Part shown: positions 8,081 through 17,366 of the stretch, piece by piece
Position numbering within the stretch: position 1 is the first letter of the stretch
Layout: every line of letters begins with the position of its first letter
DNA from: Candidatus Lucifugimonas marina
Lineage (GTDB): Bacteria; Chloroflexota; Dehalococcoidia; Lucifugimonadales; Lucifugimonadaceae
Direction of reading: 5' to 3'
Length of the DNA: 64,000 bases
NCBI GenBank assembly: GCA_029593915.1
Contig: CP046147.1
Coordinates: forward strand, 3,023,001-3,087,000
Notes under the pieces: model-generated
The model's input: only the letters and a program-made list of their open reading frames with translations
Told to the model about the DNA's origin: nothing
Databases searched by the model: none
Made by a program: the position numbers and the translations under genes

Positions 8081-8109
8081 ACTCGCGCTCGTTATCTAAT
8101 AACTCGGCT
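8081..8109 (-). promoter_or_regulatory. AGCCGA-hairpin-GAGCGCGA leader element, copy 4
   Basis: On the minus strand: AGCCGA, arms GTTAT/ATAAC, then GAGCGCGAGTAACGAAAACC and the aminotransferase ATG. The arms differ in sequence from copies 1-3 but keep pairing. A perfect CCCTTTCCGG/CCGGAAAGGG palindrome lies just upstream at 8135-8155. Confidence 0.6.
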
Positions 8110-8193
8110 CGGGAGTCTTTCATTTTGGCCCTAGCCCTTTCCGGTCCGGAAAGGGTACCGTTGTTGGCCAGGGTTGGGGGTTGTTGGATTGAG

Positions 8194-8223
8194 TGTCGTC
8201 CTTCGACGGGGCTCAGGATGACA
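8194..8223 (+). repeat. intergenic repeat family A
   Basis: TGTCGTCCTTCGA then GGCTCAGGATGACA, a copy with a changed centre, in the gap between the alanine dehydrogenase and aminotransferase genes. Confidence 0.65.
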
Positions 8224-8258
8224 GTAGTTAGTTGTTGTCTAAGTTGAAATCGTCTCGC

Positions 8259-9383
8259 TCAGGCGATGGCTTCGGCGAATGGGGTTGGTTTTGTGCCCAT
8301 TATTGCTGCTAAACCGGGATCGGTGGGCGTTCCTTTGTAGGTGTTTACTCCGGAAGCGAATCCTTCGTCGTTTTTCAGCGCTTCGACAATGCCCTGTTCA
8401 GCGATCCGTATCAAGTACGGCAGCGTGGCGTTCGATAGTGCGGCCGTTGCTGTTTTAGGGACAGCTCCGGGCATGTTGGCGACTGCGTAGTGAACTACAC
8501 CATGAACGTTGTAGGTGGGATCTTCGTAGGTCGTGGCGTGAGTTGTTTCGAAGCAGCCACCTTGATCGACTGCGACATCGACTAGTACTGCCCCTTGCTG
8601 CATTTTCTGAACTTGGTCTTCTTTTAACAGAACCGGTGGACGACGTCCCGGTGAGTAAACAGCACCGATTACGACATCGGCATTTTTCGCTGATTCTTCT
8701 ACAGTTTCAGGAGTCGATATGACGGTTTTGAGAGTGCCGGCAAGTTCAGAATGATCGGATGCAAACTGATCGAGTCGATCTTGAGCGACGTCGATTAGCG
8801 TGACAGTGGCCCCGTTGGCTAGTGCGAGCTGAGCGGAGTTTTGTCCTACCGTGCCAGCGCCAATAACAACGACATCTGCCGCTGGCGCGCCTTGGATGCG
8901 CGAAATGAGTTTGCCGAGTCCTCCGTGAGCGCGCTGCAGGTGATGACCGGCTGCGTGAACGGCGAGTTGACCGGCTATTGCACTCATAGGAGCCAGAATC
9001 GGGAATCTCGTGCTTGGGTGAGTGACGGTTTCGTAGGCAATTCCGAGTACGGATTTGTTGAGCAATGTGTTTGCCAACGGTACATCGGCTGCGAGATGGA
9101 GAAATGTAAAGAGAGCGGAATCTTCTCGGATGAGATCGTACTCATATGGCTGAGGTTCTTTGACCTTCACGATCAGATCGGCGGTGCCCCAGACTTCGTC
9201 AGCTGTTTTTGCGATTTGGCAGCCGGATTTGCGGTACGAGTCGTCGCTGTATCCACTTCCGTCGCCTGCTCCGGATTGGATCAGGACAGTTTGGTTGCGG
9301 CTGGTTAGCTCGCGAGCGCTTTCGGGAGTTAAGGCGACGCGGTGTTCACCGATTTTTGTCTCGGCGGGAATTCCGAACAACAC
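8259..9383 (-). CDS. ald: alanine dehydrogenase
   Basis: A 374-residue NAD-dependent alanine dehydrogenase (L-alanine + NAD + H2O to pyruvate + NH4 + NADH), cytosolic. Seen: the N-terminal IPAETKIGEHRVALTP with the substrate-binding Arg, KVKEPQPYE with the active-site Lys, TFLHLAAD with the catalytic His, the Rossmann motif VIGAGTVGQNSAQLA (about 173-187), and VDVAVDQGGCFETTHATT near 270. Length equals the family norm. It starts at GTG with AAGGAA eight bases upstream. It lies between two class III aminotransferases on the same strand. Together they could deaminate omega-amino acids: transamination to alanine, then release of ammonium. Confidence 0.95.
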   Translation of the reverse strand: MLFGIPAETKIGEHRVALTPESARELTSRNQTVLIQSGAGDGSGYSDDSYRKSGCQIAKTADEVWGTADLIVKVKEPQPYEYDLIREDSALFTFLHLAADVPLANTLLNKSVLGIAYETVTHPSTRFPILAPMSAIAGQLAVHAAGHHLQRAHGGLGKLISRIQGAPAADVVVIGAGTVGQNSAQLALANGATVTLIDVAQDRLDQFASDHSELAGTLKTVISTPETVEESAKNADVVIGAVYSPGRRPPVLLKEDQVQKMQQGAVLVDVAVDQGGCFETTHATTYEDPTYNVHGVVHYAVANMPGAVPKTATAALSNATLPYLIRIAEQGIVEALKNDEGFASGVNTYKGTPTDPGLAAIMGTKPTPFAEAIA

Positions 9384-9515
9384 AAAATTGATTCCTTATA
9401 GCCAGTTAGAGTTCAAAGCTAACTAATCATAACGGGCAGATCGCTTGAATTGGAGTGACTAAAAGTGAGTGTGTCGAAGGGGTTGCGCTGAGACTCGCAC
9501 GCTGATTGGTTCAGT

Positions 9516-10904
9516 TTAGGCGGCGATGCCCAATCGTCGTTCGACCGCCCCGAATGCTTCGTCGATTCGGGTGGTGAAATCGTCCATTTCGTCGGCGGTT
9601 ATGTTGAACGGAGGGGCTATTAGGAGGATGAACAGTGACGAGCGGATCCAGACGCCTCGTTTGCGGAGTTCGTCGGTGACCATTTTGCTTACGCCGAGTG
9701 ATGGATCGAAGTGTTCTTTGGTTTTGCGGTCTTTGACGAACTCGATGCCTTGAAGAAGGCCGACTCCTCGTACATCGCCGATTATCGGGTGCTTTGCCTT
9801 CATTTCTTCGAGGGAATCGGTGAGTTGCTCGCCTCGGATGCGGGCGTTCTCGACTAGATTTTCTCGTTCGATGATTTCGAGATTGGCGAAGGCGGCGGCG
9901 GCACCTCCGGGATGAGCCGAGTAGGTGTACATATGGCTCCACACTTTCTCGGGTCCACCAGCGAACGCATCAGCGATTTTCTGAGTTGAGATCGCTCCGC
10001 CAACGGGGAAGTAGCCAGATGTGATGCCCTTGGCGAACGCCATGATGTCGGGCACTACTTTGACGAGATCGGAACCGAACCAGGTGCCTAATCGCCCAAA
10101 GCCAGTGATCACTTCGTCGAAAATTAGAAGCACGCCGTATTTGTCGCAGATTTCTCGAACCATTGGCCAGTAGTTGGCGGGCGGAACGACGCCTCCGAAC
10201 GGTTGCGATACGGGTTCGCCGATCACGGCTGAGACGGATTCAGGACCTTCGAACAGGATGGTTTTTTCGATTTCCTGGGCGGCTCGTTCGCCGTTTTGTT
10301 CGGGAGAGTTAGAGCCGTAGGTGTCGTGGTAGTAGAGAGGTTGTCCGACTGTCACGACGTTCGAAGGTTTTGGCTGGTAATCGGTTCTCGGGAAGCCGGG
10401 GTGACCTCCCAGCCACATCGTTCCGTAGGTCGAGCCGTGATAGGAGCCGTAGCGGGAGATGATTTTGTGACGTCCGGCATCGCCTCGGCGGACGTGATAC
10501 GCCTGCGCCATTTTGAGTGCTGATTCGTTTGCTTCCGATCCACCCTGGCAGAAGAAGGTTCGTGATAGATCGCCGGGAGCGATTTCGGCGAGTTTGGCTG
10601 CGAGTTGGATCGTTTTGGGAGTGGCGCCTGAGTAGACGTTCATGCTCACGGAGTTGAGTTGATCGTAGATAGCTTTGGCGATTTCTTCTCGACCGTGCCC
10701 GACGTTGCGGAAGCCCATGCCAGAGATGCCGTCGATGTAGCGATTGCCCTCGACATCAGTGATGTATATGCCTTCGGCGGATTCCATCAGAAGCGGTCCG
10801 CCCTCTTCGGCGAGGATGGTCTGGTTGGTCATTCCCATGTGCATGTGTTCGAGCACGGCTTGGCGAAGGGCTTTGGGATCGTTGGCGGCGGGTATTTGGG
10901 GCAT
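9516..10904 (-). CDS. class III (omega-amino acid:pyruvate type) aminotransferase, copy 2
   Basis: A 462-residue paralogue of the enzyme at 6685-8070, nearly the same over the first ~400 residues, with the same LIFDEVITGFGRLG and FAKGITSGYFPVGG cofactor motifs. Differences concentrate in the C-terminal ~60 residues (IRSSLFILLIAPPFNIT), which line the substrate entrance in this family, and at scattered sites such as GMGFRNVGHG versus GMYFRNAGHG. It is first in the order aminotransferase, ald, aminotransferase. It does not carry the leader element found before copy 1. Substrate cannot be fixed from sequence. Confidence 0.93.
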   Translation of the reverse strand: MPQIPAANDPKALRQAVLEHMHMGMTNQTILAEEGGPLLMESAEGIYITDVEGNRYIDGISGMGFRNVGHGREEIAKAIYDQLNSVSMNVYSGATPKTIQLAAKLAEIAPGDLSRTFFCQGGSEANESALKMAQAYHVRRGDAGRHKIISRYGSYHGSTYGTMWLGGHPGFPRTDYQPKPSNVVTVGQPLYYHDTYGSNSPEQNGERAAQEIEKTILFEGPESVSAVIGEPVSQPFGGVVPPANYWPMVREICDKYGVLLIFDEVITGFGRLGTWFGSDLVKVVPDIMAFAKGITSGYFPVGGAISTQKIADAFAGGPEKVWSHMYTYSAHPGGAAAAFANLEIIERENLVENARIRGEQLTDSLEEMKAKHPIIGDVRGVGLLQGIEFVKDRKTKEHFDPSLGVSKMVTDELRKRGVWIRSSLFILLIAPPFNITADEMDDFTTRIDEAFGAVERRLGIAA

Positions 10905-11058
10905 GAGGGGGTTATTAGCTGGTGGTGAGAGAAGTTGGCTAACTATAGAGGTTGATATGTTCCATTTGCGCGAATGCGGAACAAATTTGGTAGTTCGTGC
11001 GTTTTAGTGACAGGCGTAGTATTTATCGCTGAATTTGCAAAACGAAACGGGGCAGGCT

Positions 11059-11673
11059 GTGTTTCGAAAAATTAATCTGATGATCTTTGTGGCGCTGACA
11101 GTGTTCATTGTTGGTGCTTGTAGCAGTTCAGGCGAGGCTTCAGAGCCAATTCAGAATCCACCTAACCCTACTTCTGAGGCAGGATCGTCGGCGATTTCAG
11201 CAGCTGAGATCGACCCAAATTCGTGTGCCGGCGTTTTGACTGATAAGGAAGCCGAGGGCGAAGGCGAACTTTCGTTGTTCAGGGATTCTCTGACTGATTC
11301 AGTTCGATCATCACAGCCGCAGATTGTTTCGATGTGCTCCGCTATGTACGACACCAGCCTGCCGGGTCGAGAGTTCATGGCGGTGGTACTGATGCAGTTC
11401 AAGTCGGGTGATTCAGCCGTTGATCACTATGAATTGATGAAATCGGCGTACATGGAGACCGACGACGCGATATCGGAGTTGAACAACTCGGACGAAGGTT
11501 TGACCGACATTCTTTCGATTCTGATTGATCAGGATGGAATTGGTCGAACAACGGTAATGCGGCAACGTGAGTGGCTTGTGACCGTGTCGGTGGGACCAAC
11601 CATGGCGAAATCACCGTGGAACGTTGGCGATATCGAGCTTATTGGTAAGAGCGTGCTCGATCGCGTGAACTAA
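11059..11673 (+). CDS. lipoprotein, paralogue of the 1.5-2.4 kb lipoprotein
   Basis: I place the start at the GTG at 11059 (VFRKINLMIF...) rather than the TTG at 11035, because this gives a standard signal peptide with basic residues first and GGGGCAGG sits upstream. The lipobox is Ile-Val-Gly-Ala-Cys. The mature protein (about 175 residues) has a Ser/Glu/Pro linker and a domain with VVLMQF, DHYELMKSAY and DQDGIGRTTVMRQ that matches the C-terminal half of the lipoprotein at 1490-2419. Function unknown. Its stop overlaps the end of the convergent histidine kinase gene by four bases. Confidence 0.75.
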   Translation: MFRKINLMIFVALTVFIVGACSSSGEASEPIQNPPNPTSEAGSSAISAAEIDPNSCAGVLTDKEAEGEGELSLFRDSLTDSVRSSQPQIVSMCSAMYDTSLPGREFMAVVLMQFKSGDSAVDHYELMKSAYMETDDAISELNNSDEGLTDILSILIDQDGIGRTTVMRQREWLVTVSVGPTMAKSPWNVGDIELIGKSVLDRVN

Positions 11674-12824
11674 GAAGAAAGAACTGCCGGAATCGTGAAT
11701 GAAACAGTCGTTCCTCGGTCTGGTTCGCTTTCGATGTAAACCTGACCATCGTGGAGTTCGACAATCGACTTCACGATGGTTAATCCAAGTCCGGCACCGG
11801 GAACTGCTCGCACTTCGGCGGCGTCGACCCTGAAGAACGGTGTGAATACCTTCGAAATGTCTTCTCTGGATATTCCGGCTCCTTGATCGGTTACTTTGAC
11901 GATGAACTTATCGTTCTCGAGTCCGCAAAATGCGTGGATGGTCGACCCCGGCCAGGAGTATTTCGACGCGTTCGAAAGTAAGTTCGTTATTACCTGCGAC
12001 ATTCGAACTGAATCGGCGATTGCTCGATATTTCGACTCGTCAGGAATGTCGATATCTATCTCTAGTTCTTGATCGAGTGTTCGTACGTGGTGAGCATACT
12101 CATTGGCAGTATCAGAGACAATTTGTGGCAGATCGACGGTACTCAAATTGAGTTTAAAACTATCGGTTTCAGATCCTGAGGCGTCGAACAGATCATTGAT
12201 TAGAACTTCGAGACGACGTGCACTGCGACCGATCACTTCGGAGTGAGCCTGGATTCTCTCTCGAGACAGGGTTTCAGATTTTCCGTCGAGAATATGAGCG
12301 AACGTAGTCAGGCTGGTGAGCGGAGTTCGGAGCTCGTGCGATATCTGCCCAAGAAAGCTGCTTCTTGCCTCGGCAGACCTCATCAACTGAATGTTGGCAT
12401 CCTGAATTCTTCTGCGCCGCACCTGTTCGAACATAATCGCCTGACGCGTGGCTCGACGGCGAACACTAATTGCATATACGGCGAATACGCCAGCCCCAAG
12501 AATCACGAAAATAGCGAGCGTTCGATTCGCTGCGACTTTCCACGGCTCACCGCCATCGGGCGATAGTAGAAATCCGAGGATAGTCAGTGCACAGGTAAGG
12601 ACCGTTACTCCAGCGATAAACCGAATTCGAGCGGTTCGCATTGAAGTCATCACTGCGACCGCGTACGGCACTCCTGCTGCAACACCGAGAGGGAGAAAGA
12701 TGTCGAGAACAAAAAATCCTACTACGAGAATTCCTGTCCACACGTAAGCAGCGGACCTGCTTAGTAACGTTGGCATGATCTGCATACGCGTAGGCTTCTG
12801 GTCGGTTGTCGTATTGGTCAGCAT
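11670..12824 (-). CDS. membrane sensor histidine kinase
   Basis: A 384-residue kinase with about four membrane helices in residues 25-125 and no large periplasmic loop. This suggests sensing within or close to the membrane. HisKA follows with SHELRTPLTSL (His near 163), then the HATPase domain with NLLSNASKYS (N box), DQGAGI (G1), FTPFFR (F box) and GAGLGLTIVKS (G2). No response regulator gene lies nearby, so it is an orphan. Its catalytic half resembles the kinases at 50.5-59.6 kb. Met14 or Met17 are possible later starts. Confidence 0.92.
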   Translation of the reverse strand: MLTNTTTDQKPTRMQIMPTLLSRSAAYVWTGILVVGFFVLDIFLPLGVAAGVPYAVAVMTSMRTARIRFIAGVTVLTCALTILGFLLSPDGGEPWKVAANRTLAIFVILGAGVFAVYAISVRRRATRQAIMFEQVRRRRIQDANIQLMRSAEARSSFLGQISHELRTPLTSLTTFAHILDGKSETLSRERIQAHSEVIGRSARRLEVLINDLFDASGSETDSFKLNLSTVDLPQIVSDTANEYAHHVRTLDQELEIDIDIPDESKYRAIADSVRMSQVITNLLSNASKYSWPGSTIHAFCGLENDKFIVKVTDQGAGISREDISKVFTPFFRVDAAEVRAVPGAGLGLTIVKSIVELHDGQVYIESEPDRGTTVSFTIPAVLSS

Positions 12825-13218
12825 CGTAGTGCAAACGCGATCGGAGCGTTTGATCAGAGCGGGTGGCTGATACTCTAGTTGTTCCAGCCCGTGATGCTAG
12901 ATATAGCACCTTCATTAACAATATTCGCGCTGAGAACGTTGCTCAGAGATCGCGCAAACACTTACCGAATTTGCGCTTTCACTCAAGCGGAAAGTTATAG
13001 GTGTTTGAATCGTTGTTAACACAGCGTTCGTACTCGTCAGATGTGTATTACGTGAGGAAATCACACATCCTTAGCCACTGTGATCATGGATCAATCTCAG
13101 GTCATCGAATGTCTCTCGATTTGATGAATCCTTCTGAATGCACCGGTTTGAGTGACGAATGCCACATTCAGCAATTAGAAGTGCACTTGGCGAAAATTGG
13201 CAGTAGTGTTGAATAACG
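12825..13218. other. intergenic region, one doubtful small frame
   Basis: Upstream of the divergent histidine kinase and the small membrane protein gene, so both promoters should be here, but I see no convincing -35/-10 pair. A frame at 13001-13216 (71 codons) ends just before the next gene; its composition shows no domain or signal and I do not call it. Confidence 0.5.
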
Positions 13219-13521
13219 ATGTTTAGATTTATTGGAAGAAGACGCCCTGCAGTTGCCGGAATTATTCTCGGAACGGCGCTGGGACTGATGGTCGCAATTG
13301 GCTACGGCGCAACAAGTGCATGGTTGTGTTCGGGTATCAGCAAGTGCCCTGCTAGCTGGGAGCCATTCGTACTCATATCGTCGATCATTTTCTTCGTGAT
13401 TCTCGCAATAATGATCGTCGTTTCGATAGTCGGCGCAAGGCTCTACAAGATTTTTGATACGTCCATCGGCGGCGAAAAAGCCTACGAACCAAGCATCGGT
13501 TCGCCACGGGACGATGACTAG
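13219..13521 (+). CDS. small two-TM membrane protein
   Basis: A 100-residue protein with a basic start (MFRFIGRRRP), a membrane helix at about 12-34, a loop with two Cys (SAWLCSGISKCPASW), a second helix at about 48-72 and an acidic tail ending in Asp-Asp-Asp. The two loop Cys would be outside the cell and could form a disulfide. No family recognised. It is followed 12 bases later by a perfect 10-bp hairpin. Confidence 0.55.
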   Translation: MFRFIGRRRPAVAGIILGTALGLMVAIGYGATSAWLCSGISKCPASWEPFVLISSIIFFVILAIMIVVSIVGARLYKIFDTSIGGEKAYEPSIGSPRDDD

Positions 13522-13533
13522 TCTCAGGCGACC

Positions 13534-13567
13534 GAGACCACTCGACCATTGTTAGAAGAGTGGTCTC
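13534..13567. terminator. terminator-like hairpin
   Basis: GAGACCACTC (13534-13543) pairs perfectly with GAGTGGTCTC (13558-13567) across a 14-base loop, just after the small membrane protein gene. There is no T tract, so termination is uncertain. Confidence 0.45.
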
Positions 13568-13678
13568 CTCACAGCTCGCTAGTCATCTCTAGTGAGTTTT
13601 AAGCAGCTTTGTGAGATAACTTTTCGTAATCGCGCAAGAACTCACACAGATTCCGGTATTTCGACTTGATGAAGACGT

Positions 13679-16600
13679 ATGCTTCATCACACTGGTTTGG
13701 GTCCTCGAATTGGAGAATTAGTATTGCGACCGGGCTTAGTTAGAGAACTGAAAAACTTCTCATCAATCGGTGCGGTGTTCCTGCTCGTGGCTCTAATTGT
13801 GGGCTGCATAGGAGAAGAAGCAGGAACTCAACAACTAAGCGGAGCCATCGAGACCACCGAAGCACTCTCGATAGCATCAACTGCCCAAGCGGAAGAATTG
13901 GCAGCATTGAAGGCAACTGTCGAAGCTCCTGAAACTGTTCCCGAACCGACCATCGCTCCTACCCTTGCCCTGCCAACTGCAACTCCAGTTCAGACAGTCA
14001 CCCCAGCCTCAATTCCCGCGACACCTGCCCCCATTCCAGCCACCGCCGTTCCTGTCTCGGCGACAGTTACACCGGTAGTTGCTTGGGTTCGACCGACGAT
14101 CGCAGTCCCACCGGCACCTATCAATACCGGTCCGGAAGGAAGCGTAGTTCGTGCGTTCCGTACCTTGGAATCTGTTTACGGTATTGGTTATGTAGGCCCG
14201 TACCGAGCTTCTGCAACGAACCAAATCGGTGGTCTCGAATAACCCCTATTTAATTTCCAGAGCGGTAACCCTATGACGCCGTTCTTAGTTAATTCGTGGG
14301 ACATCGACGCCGCAGGTACTCGAGTTAGCCTGACACTCAGAAAAGGTCTTAAGTGGCAAAGTCCCATTGGGTACGAAGACCAAGACTTTGGCGAGCTGAA
14401 CGCTGTCGAGCTAGTTGAATGGTTCAATCGGCACAACACAACGACGAATCCTGAGTCGACATATGCAGAGGGTGGGGACCTCGCCGCCGTTTTGCTCGAA
14501 GCAAAAGCTGTTGACGAGTACACGGTGGAAATTGGACTCGTCTCCCCGGTATTCCACTGTCTACCACTTTCACAATTCGGTTGCCTTTCGACTACACGAG
14601 GCGTTCACAAAGTAACCAGCGCTGATACTGAGGGTGTTGAGTGGGCGCGAGCCCACCACATTGGTACGGGTCCTTATGTCCAGGGTCAGTGCACACCGGG
14701 CGATAGATGCACCATGCATGCTGTGGACCGGCACTGGCGAAAGATCGGCAACGTTGCTCATATCGTGGGCATTCAGGTTCCAGAGTCAACTACCCAAATT
14801 GCCATGCTGAAGAACGGTGCCATCGACATGGCTGAGCTTGACTACAAGCTCTTGCCCGATGTACTTGCCGACGGATTCACGTTCCTGGAGACAATGCCGG
14901 GCGGGTTTGTCGGGCAGTCGGTGCTATTTCCTGGCAACCTTTGGGAACACTCACACGCCGTGACAGCGGAGCCACTGGAGCCGTGGAACAACCCTTCGTA
15001 TGAGAAGGACTACCCTTGGATTGGAAATCCATGGGGACACCAAGGTGGCACTTGCGCCAATGGTGATAGTCCTGGTCACGTGCTCTGTGGGAACGCCCCA
15101 TACACGGACATTGACAATCCAGCTGGAATGGACGATATGGAGCAGGCACGATTGGTTCGCCTTGCGCTGTCGACCGCCATTGACCGTGGTGCGGTCAACG
15201 ATTCGCTCTTGAACGGAATTGGCACGCCGATTTATTCCGAATACATGGGTCCTAATTATCCTGGCTGGGATAGTTCTCGAAACGCAGGATGTTTTTCGTG
15301 GACTGGCGATGCTGTTTCATGCAGCGGAACGGTTCAGAGTGTTCCCTGGCAAATTGCTGATGGTGATCTAGATGCCGCAGGAGCTCTTCTTGACTCAGCG
15401 GGCTACCCGTTAGTCGGCGGCAAGCGGCAAGGATTCGAGAAACTCACGTTGCAGGCTTACTCTGCAGAAGCTGGACCTGCTGGTCTTGAAGTAGCCGACA
15501 CGATAATGTCGGATTGGGCACGCTTGGGAATTGAGATTGAAGGACTTGTCGAAGATTACGGCGGAGTCATTAGCCCACGAATGCGGCAACGCATTCAGTT
15601 TTTGCCAGTGCTGATGAACGGCGACATTCATTCGAACGTCTATCCGCTCGACTGGCCACTTCCTAGGATAGATACATCGGCATCACGCCCACATTGGGGT
15701 GTTGGTTTCGAATCGCAGGCAGGTTCTCGATGGTTGTTTGAGATTTTGGGCGAGCAGAATCCGAACGTCCGATCTGAAAAACACCTGAATTGGGTTGATT
15801 ACAGCATTTTCTGGCAGCAATACGCCGGGGTTTTCCAGGTTCCGAAAGGGATAGTAGTCAACGACCGAATCGAGTCGTGGGATGGCTACCAGCAGCATTA
15901 TTCGAACGTATCGAGCAATCCCGAATTTATTGAGCTCGTCGGCGGTGCCAGAAATGATTCGGGGTCATCTGGTGGGCCAGGATCGTCGGGACCGGTCACT
16001 CCTTGGGTCAGTCCAACACCGTGGCCAACTTCCACTCCTGGTCCCACACCGGCTCCGACAGCTACACCGCGTCCATGGAAATCAGTAACAGGGGTTCTTT
16101 CGGGTACGACAACCTGGGACAACACCACTGTGAACCTCGATGGGCCGGTTTTGGTTCCTTCTGGTGCCGTTCTCCGGATCATCGAAGGTTCTTCGGTGAA
16201 TCTGAACGGACATCCGTTGCGGATCGAGGGGAGCATCGTCGCAAATGGCACTGATTCGAATCCGATAGTAATTACGAATTTCTCATCGAACTACGATAAT
16301 TCGATCGTTGTTGCCCCGGGCTCGATAAATTCGTCATTCAGATTTGTGAATTTCAATAATCTGGCGCACTCGTCGAGTTTGGCAATTGAGAACGCCTCGG
16401 TTTCGATTGCCGATAGCACCTTCGGTAATTCGCAAGGTTATGGAGTGCTTCTTAACTCGAACGTGCCTGTAACAATCGAACGTTCTACGTTTGAAGGTAG
16501 AAACAACCGCGGGTTGTTTATTGGGGGATCGGCTCAGGCCGTGGTTACCGATTCAGTGTTCTCGGGCATGGGTGCGCAAGCCGTGTACTTGAATGGCGGT

Positions 16601-17314
16601 TCGCAATCTACGCTCTCAAGAAACGTGTTCAAATCTAACGGGTTTGACAGTGATGACTGGGGATCTGCAATAACGGCTGAATCGAGCGCAGTTTTCACTA
16701 TTGTGAACAACCAGTTTGAGAATAATCGTAATTCCATCATTCTCGTAAATCCTGCTATCAGTTCCGTGAATATACGGAACAACAATTTCATCTCCAGCAC
16801 ACGGTATGCCATTAAGGTTTACTCAAGCAACGAGAGTTCGAATTCGATGCAAATCCAGGCGCCTTCGAACTACTGGGGTTCTCGTGGAATGCCGAATCCT
16901 GAAAACGTGATTCTTGATAACGACGACGATTTCAGACTTGTCCAGATTGTTCCGTCAAGCCCGTTATCGTCGGCAGCAAACATTTCTCAAGCTCCATTGC
17001 CGACCGCGGTTCCCAACGGGACAATTTCTATCGAACTTGGAACGACTCCCGAGGGGGTTGTCGGTCAGGCAATTTCGTTAGTTAGCACTCGGGTGATTTC
17101 CGAGGGAACCCCTGGTGCACTGGTTGCTGAAATCGATTGGGGTGATGGATCAGGCGCCAAGCCGGCGATCGTTATTCAGGAAACAGGGATTATCGTCGGG
17201 TCTCACGTTTACACGTCGAGTGGCTCTGGTGGATTCGATGCAACAATCACCGTCAGAAGCGAATTTGGTGGCACGGCGACCGCTGAAATAAGAGTCATAG
17301 TCTCGCCTATTTAG
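13679..17314 (+). pseudogene. ABC solute-binding protein / beta-helix / PKD fusion lipoprotein with in-frame TAA at 14240-14242
   Basis: One frame of 1211 codons broken only by TAA at codon 188. The real start may be the TTG at 13724 (GGAG upstream), giving a signal peptide with lipobox Leu-Ile-Val-Gly-Cys. Next comes a Thr/Pro/Ala linker (about 80-145). A family 5 (oligopeptide/nickel type) solute-binding domain spans about 155-760: IGGLE, stop, PLFNFQSGNP, then VNSWDID and LRKGLKWQSP. A TPxP linker (about 770-800) follows, then a right-handed beta-helix of PbH1-like repeats (about 803-1094; runs such as GYGVLLNS, NNRGLFIGG) and a terminal PKD-like domain (AEIDWGDGSG). Downstream of the stop the frame is fully preserved, so the lesion is recent or a sequence error. 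An ATG at 14273 could restart only a signal-less protein. No permease genes adjoin. Confidence 0.8.
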
Positions 17315-17366
17315 CATTCCGCTCGTGATGATGAATCGTGGTTCGCGGCTGGATGACGACTAGCTC

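Noticed and set aside
13001..13216. A 71-codon frame upstream of the small membrane protein
   Set aside because: No signal, domain or convincing ribosome binding site; composition looks unselected.
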